This document shows positions 1 to 11,166 of a DNA stretch of 64,000 nt, in pieces. Origin of the DNA: Cristatella mucedo (Eukaryota; Bryozoa; Phylactolaemata; Cristatellidae); NCBI GenBank assembly GCA_009760855.2, contig WPIO01000122.1, positions 338,001 to 402,000 on the forward strand. The letters are read 5' to 3'. How positions within the stretch are numbered: position 1 is the stretch's first letter; every line of letters begins with the position of its first letter. The notes under the pieces were generated by a model that searched no databases, had not been told where the DNA came from, and saw only the letters and a program-made list of their open reading frames with translations. The position numbers and the translations under genes were made by a program.

Positions 1-360
1 TCCTCAAATGTTTTATGTGCATAGCCTATATCTGGGTGCTAGCAAGGTACTCTAAATGTTCATTTTCAGTATGGATTCTGCCATTATCTGCATTGCTGTG
101 AGTAGTGAAAAATACATCAACAAGACTTGATGCAGAAAGGAAAGATGCAAAGGCATAATGTATTTTGCGGTTTTCTTGCATTATATAATTTCATCGGATT
201 TTATCTTTAGCTGCTGGCCTATCGATTTCAAACCATAATCGTGTGCATAAAGTACAGGTTGGTGCTGTTTCAATTTATCAACATTGACATAAGTGCTGCT
301 TCCTTGATAAGTATGTCCGAGATATGCATACGAATGCTGTGATTTTGATTTTATCTTTAG

Positions 361-468
361 AAAAAATGCGAAAAGTATTTCCCCAGATCTGGCACGGAAG
401 CTTGTCCACTGGTTGTTACAGTGAGATCATCAACTACTTTCGATTCGCATCTAGTGACTATTCTTCAA
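361..468 (+). CDS. RPTP (left gene), D1 exon with KC..YFP motif
   Basis: This 36-codon exon belongs to catalytic domain D1 of a receptor-type protein tyrosine phosphatase, a transmembrane enzyme that removes phosphate from tyrosines. It follows a pyrimidine-rich acceptor (ttttatctttag) and ends before a GTAGGA donor. Read in phase 0 it starts KKCEKYFP, the family's KCxxYWP motif with Phe for Trp, and continues into a beta-rich LVVTV...VTILQ stretch. It joins the next exon in phase 0 across a 96-bp intron. Another frame is open over more of the DNA, but it lacks the motif and does not splice in phase. Earlier D1 exons should lie before the window. Confidence 0.72.
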
Positions 469-564
469 GTAGGAAATGTATGTACTGTTTACCTGACCGA
501 TCAGCGATAGCCACAGCTTTCTAGATACTGCCAATGTTAATGGCGTCTGCTCTTTCCTTTCAAG

Positions 565-722
565 GGTTCCGAGTTTCGGTTTATAAATCACTTTCATTTT
601 TTGGCATGGCCTGATCAGTCCGTGCCCAAGCACTCTGCTGAATTACTCCTTTTCTACAGCAAGATTAAAACTGCAATGAATAAGGTGTTGCAACCCATTG
701 GACCCGTGATAATCCATTGCAG
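565..722 (+). CDS. RPTP (left gene), D1 exon with WPD loop and start of PTP loop
   Basis: The exon starts after tttcctttcaag and encodes GSEFRFINHFHFLAWPDQS near its beginning. FHFLAWPDQSVP is the WPD loop, whose Asp is the general acid; the usual following His-Gly is Gln-Ser here. It ends GPVIIHC plus AG, just before a GT donor. The next exon supplies the third base of the Ser codon, which builds the HCSAG signature. The exon is 158 bp and leaves in phase 2. The match to the family is strong across all 52 codons. Confidence 0.9.
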
Positions 723-1499
723 GTTGGTCTTCTGCTTGTTCAGCCTTTTGTATGGCAAGCCTTTGCATGTTTTTTACCGGCCATAGCCTGCCACCTACTT
801 TTGTGTGATATTTATTCAACTTGTTGCTCATTTTCAAGTCAATTACTACGACTGCTTACCAACTTGAGGAAGCTTTAACGTTTTGTGCAGCCTCAATTTA
901 AAGTTTTTGCTTCACAAATTTCTGGGATAACTTTAATCTCACAATTCTGTCGTTGGTGGAGTGCCTTATGATATGTACATATTTGCATGGGTTTCATTCA
1001 ACCCACACACAAAATCTTGTTTGGCACAAATTTAAGTGTTTGTAATCGATGCAATAATGTTTGTCTCAGTTATTTCTCTATGTTGATATGAACAAGCCCC
1101 TGAACTATTGGACCAAAATATAATTCTTAGTTGTTGCATTGTCCTTGTAGGGTCATGGGACAAAGGATTGGTTTCCAAAACCTAATCACCCGCGGTCCCT
1201 GTACATGCTGACAGTCGCCTCAGATGAAACTTTTTCAGATGAAGCGAGTTGCATAGATGTCTTGTGAGATATGATAGTTTTCCATAGTTCATCTGCTGCT
1301 TTTTCCTCGTATCATTTCAGATATCTGTCCTGCAATGCGGTAGCATTTTGGTAAGGCTAGGTCGACTTAAGAGTGCCAAGTTTGGCTGATCCAGTACTAA
1401 TAAACTTGGGCTCATTCGATGACTTAATGCTACCCTATGCCTGCTGCTCATTACAGACGAAAATTTTATCACCACACGTTTGGTATTATTTTCCATACA

Positions 1500-1590
1500 G
1501 CATCTGTAAAGTGCCTAGAAAAATACTCGGTTCTCTGAGAGTGCCATGCAAATATAATAACTATTTTCATTGTTATTATTATAATTGCTA
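1500..1590 (+). repeat. L2-family 3' tail, diverged
   Basis: The pattern GTAAAGTGCCTAGAAA, then GGTTCTCTGAGAGTGCCATGC and a TATT-rich end, is a worn version of the conserved L2 3' end seen throughout the window. No coding part remains. Confidence 0.55.
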
Positions 1591-2239
1591 TCGTGGAGGC
1601 TTCACGTATGATCTACAGTTCGGTATTATTCTGTTCCTGCCTCACCGTTTTAGACTTCGGCTGTGCTACTCATATTGTGTAACTCCTCTATAAAAATCTC
1701 TGAATCAAAGACGCAGCATTTGAACGTGAAGTTTAATCCAAACCGTTTGCTTTGCAAGAGCCATCCTACTGGAGCAGAATGTGCAAACCACAAAGAGACT
1801 GAACACTTATAGAAATCAGGAAAAGTCTTGAGAGGTTGAGGAGGTCTCGAAATTATTAAATATGTTTCTGATGAGCAGCAGCTGTATAGACTAGGACTGA
1901 AAACACAGACTGTACTAAAGATTCACGTGCCAGCATCTCATCGTCTTCACTACTATGGTCAGCTCTTACTTGTTTTGGCAACTTCGCTTTACTTAATCAG
2001 TGATTGACCGATCACTCTTCCTGAATTTCCTCTTTCTGCATCATCGATCCAAGTTTAGGCTGACGGGGTAAGAAGTCGTTATTGGAGGTCGTGCATGCCT
2101 CCAGCTCACTGTCTCAGCTCTAACATACTCCTAGCTAGTTAGCTTAAGGCTCTCCCCCCTCGAGTCGCTTCTCCCCCACTCCGACAGGGCATCAATTCCG
2201 TCCATCTTTTTTCAATAACCTGAGGTACATATAATTAAT

Positions 2240-2375
2240 TTGTATAGCCCCATAAGAAAACTAAATCTCTATTCAGGCGATGCATGCATGCCACGGGGCT
2301 CGAGCCCACAACCTCGATCAGACCTTGATTGGTTTGAGCGCCTCAAGCGCTGGGCCAAACCAGTGTGGCCTTCGG
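2240..2375 (-). mobile_element. tRNA-derived SINE with L2-like tail
   Basis: Reading the minus strand gives a TGGCCCAGCGCTTGAGGCG stretch like a tRNA A box, then GGGCTCGAGCCCCGTGG (B box), then a tail containing AGAGATTTAGTTTTCTTATGG. The same arrangement recurs at 4768-4895 and 46570-46690, so this is a dispersed SINE family. Its tail resembles the L2 LINE tail. Confidence 0.65.
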
Positions 2376-2600
2376 TGCAGCTTGGTGTTCGGTAACCGTC
2401 GCAACTAAATTATTTTACATTATTCTTATTATTAGCAGTCCTGCATTGGTTGCACATTGACCCGGTATCTCTGTGCACACTAAACGGCATGCCTCGGGAG
2501 AGCTGGAGATGTGAGTGCAAGCTAGCTGCACTAGACGGTGCAATTGTCTAAGCTGTGGCACACGTTCAGATAGTGCATCCTCCCTGATCTTTTGATGCAG

Positions 2601-2736
2601 TGCTGGTGTGGGCCGCACTGGTGCTTACATCGCACTCGACTACCTGCTGCAGCAGTATTATACAGTCGGCAGAGTCGACGTTGACAGCTGCGTGCTTAAG
2701 CTTCGAGACCAGCGGATGCACATGGTGCAGACTACG
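2601..2736 (+). CDS. RPTP (left gene), D1 exon with catalytic CX5R loop
   Basis: After acceptor tttgatgcag the exon completes the active-site loop as (S)AGVGRTGAYIALDYLLQQ and ends QRMHMVQTT before a GTAGGG donor. Joined to the preceding HC, it gives HCSAGVGRTG with nucleophilic Cys and phosphate-binding Arg, so D1 looks catalytically competent. The following helix and the QRMHMVQT motif are typical of the family. The exon is 136 bp, enters in phase 2 and leaves in phase 0. The D2 counterpart of this exon has the same length and phases. Confidence 0.93.
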
Positions 2737-4767
2737 GTAGGGTACAATGGTTGCTGCTCCCGGAACTTTCCCCGACCTCTCGTCTCATCATGTTGCTTGG
2801 GCATCCGAAGTGAGAGTACTTCAGTCCCTGCACAGATGCTTGAGCACCAAGCGACAGTATTTACCCATTATGTTCTACCTGTGTAGAGGCTTTGCCAGTT
2901 CTTGCATATGAACAATGTTGGTACCCTAGCCATCTGTGTCTCATTTCTATCTCCTATTTGCTCGGTTTTGGTGTACACTGATTAAATTTAAACTAGTGGA
3001 AAATTGTACTACGTAATACAATTTTGTCCCGTGGTACTAAGTCCTATTTCCTAAATGTTCCATTTTCAAAAGAATTGGAAATTGCTATAATGATTTGCCA
3101 GTAAATATTTTATATAACTAGAACTGTGATTAATTTGAAATTAACCCATTTCCGATGAATAAGCTGACAAGCCTGCTTCTTGTGAGTCACGTTTAGTCAG
3201 TAAAAACCGCAATTAAATCAGTGCAGCATCGTTTTACTCTGAAGTCTTGCGAAAATATTATTACTCAAAACATTCCCAAAAGAGTAGATGTTCTAGATTT
3301 GTATAAACACTACGAATAACTTGCTTAAAGATGCGTCCAAAGTCAAGTGACATGCTTGATCTTGCTCTGATGTAAGAGCTTCTGGGCTCAGCTTGAGTGT
3401 GGATCACAGGATACAGACTTGTATGGACGTCCTGCTGACCCTCTAAACGAGTTCATCACACTCTCTAATCTGTATCAGAGGCCTGGTGGCGTTATCTGCT
3501 ATGACCTTCACCTCCAATAGCTGTCAAAAGAAACACTGCAGACACACTTAAACGCAGGAGACTCGTTGTCTAGAGTCTTACAAGTTACTTGATGGGGGGA
3601 CTCACTTGACTGAGGTGCACCAGCTTCTTCCGAGGGTATACTAGGGATCTCTGTTCAGCTAGTTACTGCCGAATTCTTGGGATAGAAAACTTCTTGGTAG
3701 TTTTTTCCACCCTACACCAGCTCTTAACCATGCTAGAGCAAGTTGCCTTACGGAATTTAAAAACTTTCTTCTAGAAAGCGCCACTTGCCCATGTTGAGAT
3801 TGTAATTGAGAATGCCTACGACCGTGCTGCCTAGATGTTGTTGTCTGCTGGTACTAGGCTGGGGGAGCTCTCCCGACCTTGACTGAACGATGGAGGCCAG
3901 AATGCATGCTTTTAGTGCTATCAACGGTGTTGGCCAATTGGAGTGCAACATTCCTGGGCATAGACGACAGAAGTTCTGGTTAGATTGATGTCTGCAGAGA
4001 GACTTATTGATTAAAAGTGGTCGAGTTTCGTTGTGTTCAGAATGCTCCAAGTCGTTTGCTGTTCAGCATTACGTGCGCACACACACACACACATACTCAC
4101 AGCACTCACACATCGTCATAACATCTGTTGCAGTTTTGACATCCTTAGTAAGTTGCAGAGCCTGTCTTGACCGTTGACCCATGCATGCGAAAGTAGGCTT
4201 TTTGGTATCGCTCATCTCAAAAATATTTTCTTTCTATAGTTTTTGCTCTTACTTCTTTCTAAAATTCCAACGCACATGCATCCAGCCAAACGCATCCTCT
4301 TGATGCAATAAACCACTTGATGTCATGTCAATTAAACTTTACTGCTGACAGTTCTTCTACTGTGCACTATTGCTGGCTAAAATGCTCGTTGCAAGCTCCT
4401 GTAGTCATAAGCTTCTGGCCCTTACCAAGTTGAGTTTTGGCACAGCACCTACCAAGTGAGTAAGTCTGATCTCACGTCTACACTGGGCATAATGTAAATG
4501 CCAGGGAATATTTAATTATTTTTGGCATGATAACAAAAGGAAAGCATGGAACTATGACTATTTTCAATTTATTAAATGCATAATTGATTAGAAGAACACA
4601 CTTCATTTCAATGTAAAAAGAATAAATTCGACTATCGGAAGGCTAGAATAACTATTTAAATGCCCACTGTAAGGACCGCAGCTCATACATACGTTGACGA
4701 TGCACATTCACAGGTTAAGGGTCAGCAAGAAGTCGATGGTTACTGAAGATAGCAAAAATGATAAGTC

Positions 4768-4895
4768 AGCTATATTGCACTCTAAGAGATCTTAATCTCT
4801 AACCAGATGCTTGACATGTGCCGAAGGGCTCGAGCCCTTGACCTCGACGGTCAAAGGCAAGGGTCTTACCAATGGGTCAAACCAAGGCTGCAAAA
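4768..4895 (-). mobile_element. tRNA-derived SINE with L2-like tail
   Basis: On the minus strand it reads TTGGTTTGACCCATTGGTAA (A-box-like), then AGGGCTCGAGCCCTTCGGCA (B-box-like), then a tail with AGAGATTAAGATCTCTTAGAG. It belongs to the same family as the copies at 2240 and 46570. There is no coding capacity; mobilisation would depend on LINE proteins. Confidence 0.65.
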
Positions 4896-5399
4896 TGTAC
4901 GTATTTCATCGGATACGGCTCCTTGTACTCACATGGCATGTGCATGAGTGTGCACAACCATGCTATTGTCTCTAACGTTTATGGCCTATTTTTTTCACTT
5001 CTGTGTCTCTACTTATTACAGGCACGTGCTTAAGGATTCACTTGCACCTACTCACTCGGTTACTTCACTTACCGGCCTTCTTCCTTTCTGATCTACCTGG
5101 TTACAGTTGATTGAGTGTGCCCACCAACGATGTGCTTAAAAAATGCGATGGAGCTGCCAGAGCTTGGGTTGCACCTCGCCTGTCTGGGCGACTGGTAAAT
5201 TTTGGAAGTCGACTAGTCAATCAATGCCAAGTCTTCATGCACACCTGTCGCTATTCTGCTGGCTGGATAGCTCAACATGTAGGAATAGGGAACCGATATG
5301 CAACTCGACTACTTATTTCTCTCCGGTATGGGATGGGGCTTTCTTCGTTAGTGCGACACTTACCAAGAAAGCTAAGCTGATTTAACACCCCCAGTTAGA

Positions 5400-5530
5400 A
5401 TGTGGTATATTTTACGGTTATCACCATCACTTACAGTGGGCGATAAAGTGTCGTCCACTGCAAGACTCGAACCCACAAGGTGGGTCCGTAAGGAGCAATG
5501 ATCTTACCTCCTGTGCTAAGAGCTGTTCTG
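5400..5530 (-). mobile_element. tRNA-derived SINE, second family
   Basis: The minus strand carries a TAGCACAGGAGGTAAGATC A box and GGGTTCGAGTCTTGCAGTGG B box, followed by a conserved body ATCGCCCACTG...GTGATAACCGTAAAA. The body matches the SINE at 6485-6640 in the opposite orientation. Confidence 0.65.
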
Positions 5531-5576
5531 TTGGCAAAAAGCTTAGCTGATTAACTGTTTAATTATTAGCGTGATA

Positions 5577-6440
5577 GATGAGCCTTTTTACGGCTATCAT
5601 AACTGCTTGCAGTGGGCGATAAAGGATAGTCTGTAACCGAGTTCCTGGGGTCAAAGGCTATTTCCCGCCAAACCCGCCATACTCCGGCCACGCTGCCGCT
5701 CGCCATGCCACCGAGCTAGGGTAAGACGAGCGGCCGTCAGGTTAAACATCTTTATAACGCATGCGCCAACAACAACAGGTGAACTAAACAAGTCTACAGG
5801 GAGGGTCCTATACACAGTACACTACGGGGGCGCAAGACGACGCAGCAAGCGCGAACAAACGTGTTAGTTGGGGTCAGTCGGCTTCTGCAGTCCTGTCGTT
5901 GTACCGACTCCGAACCCAACAGTACGAGCGTACGATGTCCAAAACCCGGCTGGCTGAGTAACTGCTTGGCTAGTCCGAGTCGACAACTACCACAGTCGTA
6001 AGCTTCCACCGAAAGACACCAACACACGGGGGGGGGGGGTCACGAACACACTACTCGGGGGGGGGAACGCGGTATAAACAAGTCAACAACGCGCGAGCTA
6101 TCCAGCTCCGCTCGGGCCTTGGGTACTAGTTCCCTTGCGTGCGTGGCAGCATCGCCGGAGCACGCCTGCACGAATCCAGGTGCATAACTCGGCGAGACCG
6201 GGAGCCTCCAAGACTTACTTGGCCAACTTCCCGTACCCAAGAGCCCCGGTGACTTAACGTCACCGCATACATCCGGCCGTGCCATAGGGTCCGACCCCGG
6301 CCTAGCCGGTGACCCTAACCCTCACTATAGCCGTCCGGTCCCAGCCAACTGAACCCAGCCTGGGTACACGTTCACTGCAGGACTCGACCTCACTAACTGG
6401 GTTGTAAAGAGGGAGCACCATACAGACTCCATTCGATCGC
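5577..6440 (-). mobile_element. SINE of second family, split by a 737-bp insertion
   Basis: The body of the minus-strand SINE (AGCCTTTTTACGGCTATCAT...CAGTGGGCGATAAAGG) stops at about 5631. The missing B-box half resumes at about 6370 with CACTGCAGGACTCGACCTCA. Compared with the intact copy at 5400-5530, the break falls between the body and the B box. The intervening sequence is described separately. Confidence 0.6.
5632..6368. mobile_element. Probable solo LTR inserted in a SINE
   Basis: The inserted block begins TGTAACC and ends GGGTACA, which is an inverted TG...CA terminus pair with one mismatch, as in LTRs. It is GC-rich, carries G runs near 6030-6039 and 6057-6065, and lacks domains. 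The flanking five bases (tagtc and cgttc) agree only partly, so the target duplication is weak. No second copy or internal region is seen in the window. Confidence 0.45.
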
Positions 6441-6484
6441 TCAAAGCAACTTGCTCTACCTTTTATTCTACCTGCCGACGTTGT

Positions 6485-6640
6485 TTCGGGTCACTTGGTT
6501 AGCCGTAATGGCTCACTGGGTAAGGCGGTTGCTTTTTATGACCTTGGCCCCGAGGTAGTGGGTTCGAATCCTGTGGTGGGCGATCCTTTATCACCACTGC
6601 CAGCAGTGGTGAAAGCCGTAAAGGCTCTTCTGTGGCTATG
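6485..6640 (+). mobile_element. tRNA-derived SINE, second family
   Basis: TAATGGCTCACTGGGTAAGG resembles an A box and AGTGGGTTCGAATCCTGTGG a B box. They are followed by the body GGCGATCCTTTATCACCACT and GCCGTAAAGGCTC. The spacing is as in a tRNA. It is the clearest SINE head in the window. Confidence 0.75.
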
Positions 6641-8817
6641 CAAAAAGAGGCTGTTAAATCAGCTAGTATTTTTTCACATCACATTTTAAAACGGACCATT
6701 CTTACTGTAGTCAATAGATTTCCCCAAATAAACGAGGCGTATGAGTGCTTTTGGGAACCAGCTAGAGTCTCAGATGGGTCACAAGGGAAAGTTCTCCGAT
6801 ACTTCTATTTCATAAACATCAGGTTCAATTCTTGGTCTTGCACATTTTTTTGGAAGTTGACTCTCTCTGTAGATGGCATTCAGCTTCCACAGTTTTGAAT
6901 GAACGCCGGGAATTGACGAGTATTATGTCTTGGAGCTCAGGCTGTTGGAGGTTGTCTCAAAGACCGAAGTGTGTCGATGGCAGCGCGATCATCCTCCGAA
7001 CCGTCATTCATCTCTTGCAGACTTGTAGGGCTTGTCAGACTTGTTGGTCAGCTTTGATAGCTGGTAGAGTGGCTGAGGATGTTGTACCTTAAGTCCATCT
7101 TACTCAATTGTGTGGTTCACCCGAATGAGGACTTACCCGAAATGGTTCAGTAAAGCCATCCAGATATAACTTGGTGGTTCACACTATTTAGGCTATACGA
7201 TTGCTTTGTAGGATCAGCTCACTGTGTGCAAACCTACCTCCAATAAAAGACTAGAATCCTAACGTCACAATTGGCTCGCCTTCAGGAGTCTCTTCTGGAA
7301 CCTCTGCTTAAAATTTGCGTGCTCTCTTTCATCAATGGCCTTTCACCAAATAGCCACAGCAATACCGAAGTTAAGTCTCCCCTCTCTTAAGTATGCCACA
7401 TGGCGAAAAATCAGGGCAGTTAAGTTAAGGCATCCGAAGCCCAGCTGATTCAGGCACGTGTGATATCTAAACTAGACTCCTGCAACTTGCTACTGCAGGT
7501 TTTTATGCATATTTAACATGACATTTTCGAAATCCTGCCAAGATTCCTGCAGCTCAATATTGGCACCCCTTGCTGCCTCCAAAAAGAGATAGTTATTCTT
7601 TAAAAAATCCGAACTGTTGGGCCTTTCAGTCAAAAAACGTTGCAACTGCCATGTTGCATGCGATCCCACCTGATTGCATGACTTTACCACTTGTTTGCCC
7701 ACCTTCATTTATCGACTATTACTATCTTGCCTTGGTGTGCATATATTTAAAATACGTATTCTTCGAGATTGTATTACCTGAATTTAATACTTTAGGAGTA
7801 CCTCTTACCAAACTTGGGAATTTTAGTAGCCCCCCCCAGCCCTGTCTATGTTCCTAAAGTCGGCAATCCAAACCAAATTTCATCGCTCTACATACTTGGT
7901 CTAAAACCCCTGTGGTTCTAACAGTATTCATGAGGTCTATTTAACGTGTCATGTCCGCACATCACATTGGTGAAATTGTGCAGGGTTTCACGAGTTAATC
8001 TTTACTACCACTCTTGTTATGAGAGCTGATAGTTTTTGTTGAAACCCATAAACAGATATTGCTCCAAGCATGGCATAACTAATCACCGTTTTTTTCTTGT
8101 GTTGATCCACTAAAGCGACGGTACTGTTTCTAGAACAGCTTCCGAGAGCTTTATTTTCTATTAACCTAAAAGGGAATCGTTCAGAAGAATTACGTGCTGT
8201 CAGCTTGGTAAGTGGTCATTAGAACGAAACTATGCTGCCTAATGGATCCACTGGCATGACCCAGTAAGCCAGCTCACGACACCCTAAAGAGTCCTGATTG
8301 CTAGTTTTGATGCAAGTGAATGAGTTTAAATCAACTCTAGAAATACCATTGAGCTAAGCCCCTTTCCTATAGGAGTAGCATGAAACCACCCCCAGTCTGG
8401 TCGGTTTTTCCGCGACCACCCGTGAACGAAATCAGAGCACAGCTGCATATGTTCTTATCTTCGGTGCTCCAGATGATTTAATACACGATGCTCATTTACA
8501 GATGAAACTGTTGCCCAAATTCACATTTTGATATTCCAGAGCGCTAAGCTGTAGTGGCTTATCCGCCTGCTGTTATGCCACTTTAGTTCCCTCCGTATTT
8601 TTTACCAGTTACGATTTTGTGCTCAATCTTTGATTATGGCTCGAATTGTCTTATGAAACGTTTCCTCTAGGTGGTTTTATTATACCAAGCCTGTTTTTTT
8701 AAAGCGCCATTGCTCTATTCTGCCACCAGTTATGCCGATGATTTACAATTATGAACTCCATAAGTGTGCACTTGCCATGCTGGAGCACTTCCAGTGTGTA
8801 CATTTACGGTACCACAG

Positions 8818-8967
8818 GATCAATACGTTTTTCTGCATCAAATCGTCCTCTATGGCATGAAGACACTGCAGTTCATCTTTGATGCAGCTCTCTTGCCGTC
8901 CTATGCTCAAGTGGTAGGGAATTCTTCAAACTCAGCAAATGAGATTTCTATAGAACAGCAGCTGAGG
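8818..8967 (+). CDS. RPTP (left gene), end of D1 and D1-D2 linker exon
   Basis: This exon of 50 codons (phase 0 to 0) has acceptor ggtaccacag and a strong GTAAGT donor. It begins DQYVFLHQIVLYG, the last D1 helix (family consensus DQYxFLHxxLLE). The remainder, rich in Ser/Asn and ending SIEQQLR, is the linker into D2. A 6.1-kb intron separates it from the catalytic-loop exon. The phase agrees with both neighbours. Confidence 0.82.
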
Positions 8968-9061
8968 GTAAGTTGCCATAATGTAATGTAATGTGTCTCC
9001 ATCTGTAGCTCCACAAAGCCACAAAGATTACGCTCGTTTTACATAGAAGAGTTTCGTATAG

Positions 9062-9157
9062 CACACTGCCTTCGGTACACATTCGGTAGCCAGCAGACTT
9101 TATCTCAAGCAGCAAAGAGAAATTGAAAAGCATAACCGAATCAGGAGAGCAGTTGAG
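9062..9157 (+). CDS. RPTP (left gene), probable first D2 exon
   Basis: A 32-codon open stretch ends EIEKHNRIRRAVE before GTAGTG. The KHNRIRR part fits the KNR(Y)xxVLP region at the start of PTP domains. The downstream exon continues in phase 0 with the expected spacing. The acceptor (tttcgtatag) is weak and the start is uncertain; a later AG in this stretch could be used. The sequence is more divergent than in D1, as is usual for membrane-distal D2 domains. This call rests on position and a short motif only. Confidence 0.45.
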
Positions 9158-9164
9158 GTAGTGA

Positions 9165-9250
9165 GTAGCATGGAAGTAGCAGCTGATACTGCCAGCCTCG
9201 AACCCACGAGCTTGGTCATCGAATGCATTCGCTTTGACCTTGTCATTGAT
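9165..9250 (-). mobile_element. tRNA-like SINE head, partial
   Basis: On the minus strand GCTCGTGGGTTCGAGGCTGG is a good B box, preceded by GACAAGGTCAAAGCGAATGC. It lies just after the probable exon at 9062-9157. There is no clear tail, so this may be a truncated SINE. Confidence 0.4.
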
Positions 9251-9834
9251 ATGTAGCCTTCCGGGGGTCGTCGACAGGTGTTGAGGGTGCCTGCCTCACT
9301 GCATGCATGTCGACGGCTAAAACCCAGCTGTTCGGTGGCTGACCAACTCACTGTTTGGCTGTGCTGACACGTGCTTGAGTCATCGTGGATAGCCTTCGAA
9401 CTCTTCGGCTCTGCTGACACTCGCCTCTGCTGATGCTTACTGACACTGCACATGCTGCCACCGGCTGTATTTGAATTGTGATCCTGCGCATGTCACCCTC
9501 TAGTTATGTTACGTTTGTTGACATTGAGCATTCAACCTCTAACCATTCAATAATGCCTCCTTTACAGCAGAGGTCGGAAAAATCAGGCCTTTGGGCCAGA
9601 TCATCTTACTCCAGTCCGGGCTAATGCCTCCTAGTTATTTTTGTTGGATCAGTCCAAAGTAAACTGTCCTGGTTTTGTTACCATTGATAAGTGCTGGTTG
9701 TAGCTCAAGCTGTGGCCGTGTTTATTTTTTGAACTGTTAGGTGCTTCTGTGAAACGGAAGGGCTGATTGGGGAGGGATGATAAACGCCTACCTATATAGT
9801 TGCTGTGTTTGTTTCTTGACCTTGAGAAGTGACC

Positions 9835-9915
9835 TAGTAGTCTAAACAGTTTTTCAAGTGCCGAGAAATTGATCTTTTCTCTGAGAGTGCTATACAAATA
9901 TATTATTAATTACAT
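9835..9915 (+). repeat. L2-family 3' tail
   Basis: AAGTGCCGAGAAATTGATCT...TTCTCTGAGAGTGCTATACA followed by ATTATTA is a diverged L2 3' end with its TTA-type tail. Confidence 0.55.
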
Positions 9916-9942
9916 TAATACTTGTATTATTATTTTTACTTT

Positions 9943-9943
9943 C

Positions 9944-9976
<33 letters not shown>

Positions 9977-9977
9977 T
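9943..9977 (+). repeat. (TAG)n microsatellite
   Basis: About eleven perfect AGT/TAG units lie just downstream of an L2 tail. It is simple sequence. Confidence 0.9.
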
Positions 9978-10039
9978 ACAGTAGCTTTGCATGCTGACCA
10001 TGTGCATGTCACCACGAACCATGTGATTTATCTTTATCA

Positions 10040-10170
10040 AGCATGATATTACTCACCATTCTATCGCTCTTCCCTTGCAGCAGATGTAAAGCGCCTAGAA
10101 AGAGATTGAGTTCTCTGAGGGGCTTTATCAAGTGCATTACTATTACTATTAATATTAGCAGTAGCAGTAG
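10040..10170 (+). repeat. L2-family 3' end
   Basis: GCATGATATTACTCACCATT, GCAGATGTAAAGCGCCTAGA, then the TTCTCTGAGG...CTTTATCAAGTGCATTACT end with ATT-rich tail. It is the last 130 bp or so of the L2 family described at 54750-55612. Confidence 0.75.
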
Positions 10171-10225
10171 CAGCAGTAGTAGCAGTAGCAGCAGCAGTAG
10201 CAGTAGCAGTAGTAGTAGTAGAAGT
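10150..10225 (+). repeat. (AGC/AGT)n trinucleotide microsatellite
   Basis: Mixed AGC and AGT triplets run directly after the L2 tail. They produce a spurious poly-Ser reading frame and have no sign of coding function. Confidence 0.9.
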
Positions 10226-10669
10226 ACCTGCAGCAGACACTGACTGGAGCTTTGGCTATTTAATTATTTGTTTATATTACCTGGCCTGCATCAAACCTTA
10301 GTATATATACTGGCCATCAACTCTTAATTATTTTTGTAGCCATAAATCACCTTGCAATGAACCTAAACCTACCCAACCCAGCCTATCTACTAGGCCACAA
10401 AACCCTACACCTGCAAAAGTCTCGCAAAGCCATTACCATTAAACAATAAACCTGTCTTCACTGTGAATCTTTGGAGCCTTAAACCGCCATTATAAACCTA
10501 AATCTATGCCTTAAAAAAGCCAAATCGCTTATCGGTGTAAAAGCTAAGCCCCATAAATCAATTAAACCAGTTTTCTGTCACTAGGCTCAAAAATCCTTCC
10601 CATGAGGTAATGTGCTCAACATCCTTGGTGGCAAATACAATGCAAAGTTGATCGAGCATGTAACCGCTG

Positions 10670-10785
10670 ACAGCCTATCGTGTTTACTTTGCGGCAAATG
10701 TAAAGCACCTATAAAGAGATTAGTTGATCTGAGGGTACTTTATCAAGTGTGTAACTATTTTTAATATTATTATTATAAGTGATTC
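10670..10785 (+). repeat. L2-family 3' tail
   Basis: GCAAATGTAAAGCACCTATA, GAGATTAGTTGATCTGAGGG and CTTTATCAAGTGTGTAACTA match the L2 end with several substitutions. Confidence 0.65.
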
Positions 10786-11094
10786 TGGAGTGCCTGAAGT
10801 GTATGGTCGTATGTGCCATTTTAATCTTTGCCTTCTCTTGCTTTCTTTGGCACCTGGATATCAGTTATTGCTCTTGTTTTTTTGTACTAACTACTATACT
10901 TTTGTACTTTGTGTACAATTGTGATTGATAACTAACTGAACTTAATAATGAGCAGCCAAAGCATTGTATATAGCTTGATGACCAGTGATGTGCTTACTGA
11001 GACTGTTACCACTTTGGAAATTCTGAGAGCTTTGCGTCTGCTATTTGTAGCTCAGCATGGCATGTCCTTTTACTTAGACCGATTTTGCCAATAG

Positions 11095-11166
11095 ATGCTG
11101 CAGGTTGATAGTGTGGGCGCAGCTGGGGAGCAAGCTATCAATGAGGATTACCTCTACCCTTCATCG
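11095..11166 (+). CDS. RPTP (left gene), probable D2 exon at the DYINAS position
   Basis: The call covers 24 codons between acceptor ttgccaatag and a GTCAGA donor, phase 0 to 0. The end, INEDYLYPSS, sits where active PTP domains have (S)DYINAS, directly before the GY..FIATQ exon. The motif is degenerate (YLYPSS for YINAS), which suits an inactive D2. The donor is not optimal and reading continues open beyond it, so the right boundary is tentative. Confidence 0.5.

Larger units (their letters stand above)
723..2600 (+). other. Intron of left RPTP
   Basis: A 1.9-kb intron splits the Ser codon of the catalytic loop. It contains a short L2-like 3' tail near 1500-1590 and a minus-strand SINE near 2240-2375. 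I see nothing else recognisable. Confidence 0.75.
2737..8817 (+). other. Large intron of left RPTP
   Basis: This 6.1-kb intron includes an (AC)n run near 4077-4092, SINEs at 4768-4895, 5400-5530, 5577-6440 and 6485-6640, and a probable solo LTR (5632-6368). The stretches 2737-4760 and 6650-8817 show no coding or repeat signal that I can name. Confidence 0.7.
9158..11094 (+). other. Intron of left RPTP
   Basis: It contains a partial SINE, three L2 tails (about 9835, 10040 and 10670) and two trinucleotide microsatellites. I see no further exon. Confidence 0.5.

Noticed and set aside
324-524. Alternative reading (EKMRKVFPQIW) of the first D1 exon
   Set aside because: It looks vaguely PTP-like, but its donors leave phase 1, which cannot join the next exon. 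The phase 0 reading gives KCEKYFP and joins correctly.
6485-6640. Functional tRNA gene
   Set aside because: A and B boxes are present, but the sequence continues into a repeated SINE body and does not fold into a clean cloverleaf by eye.
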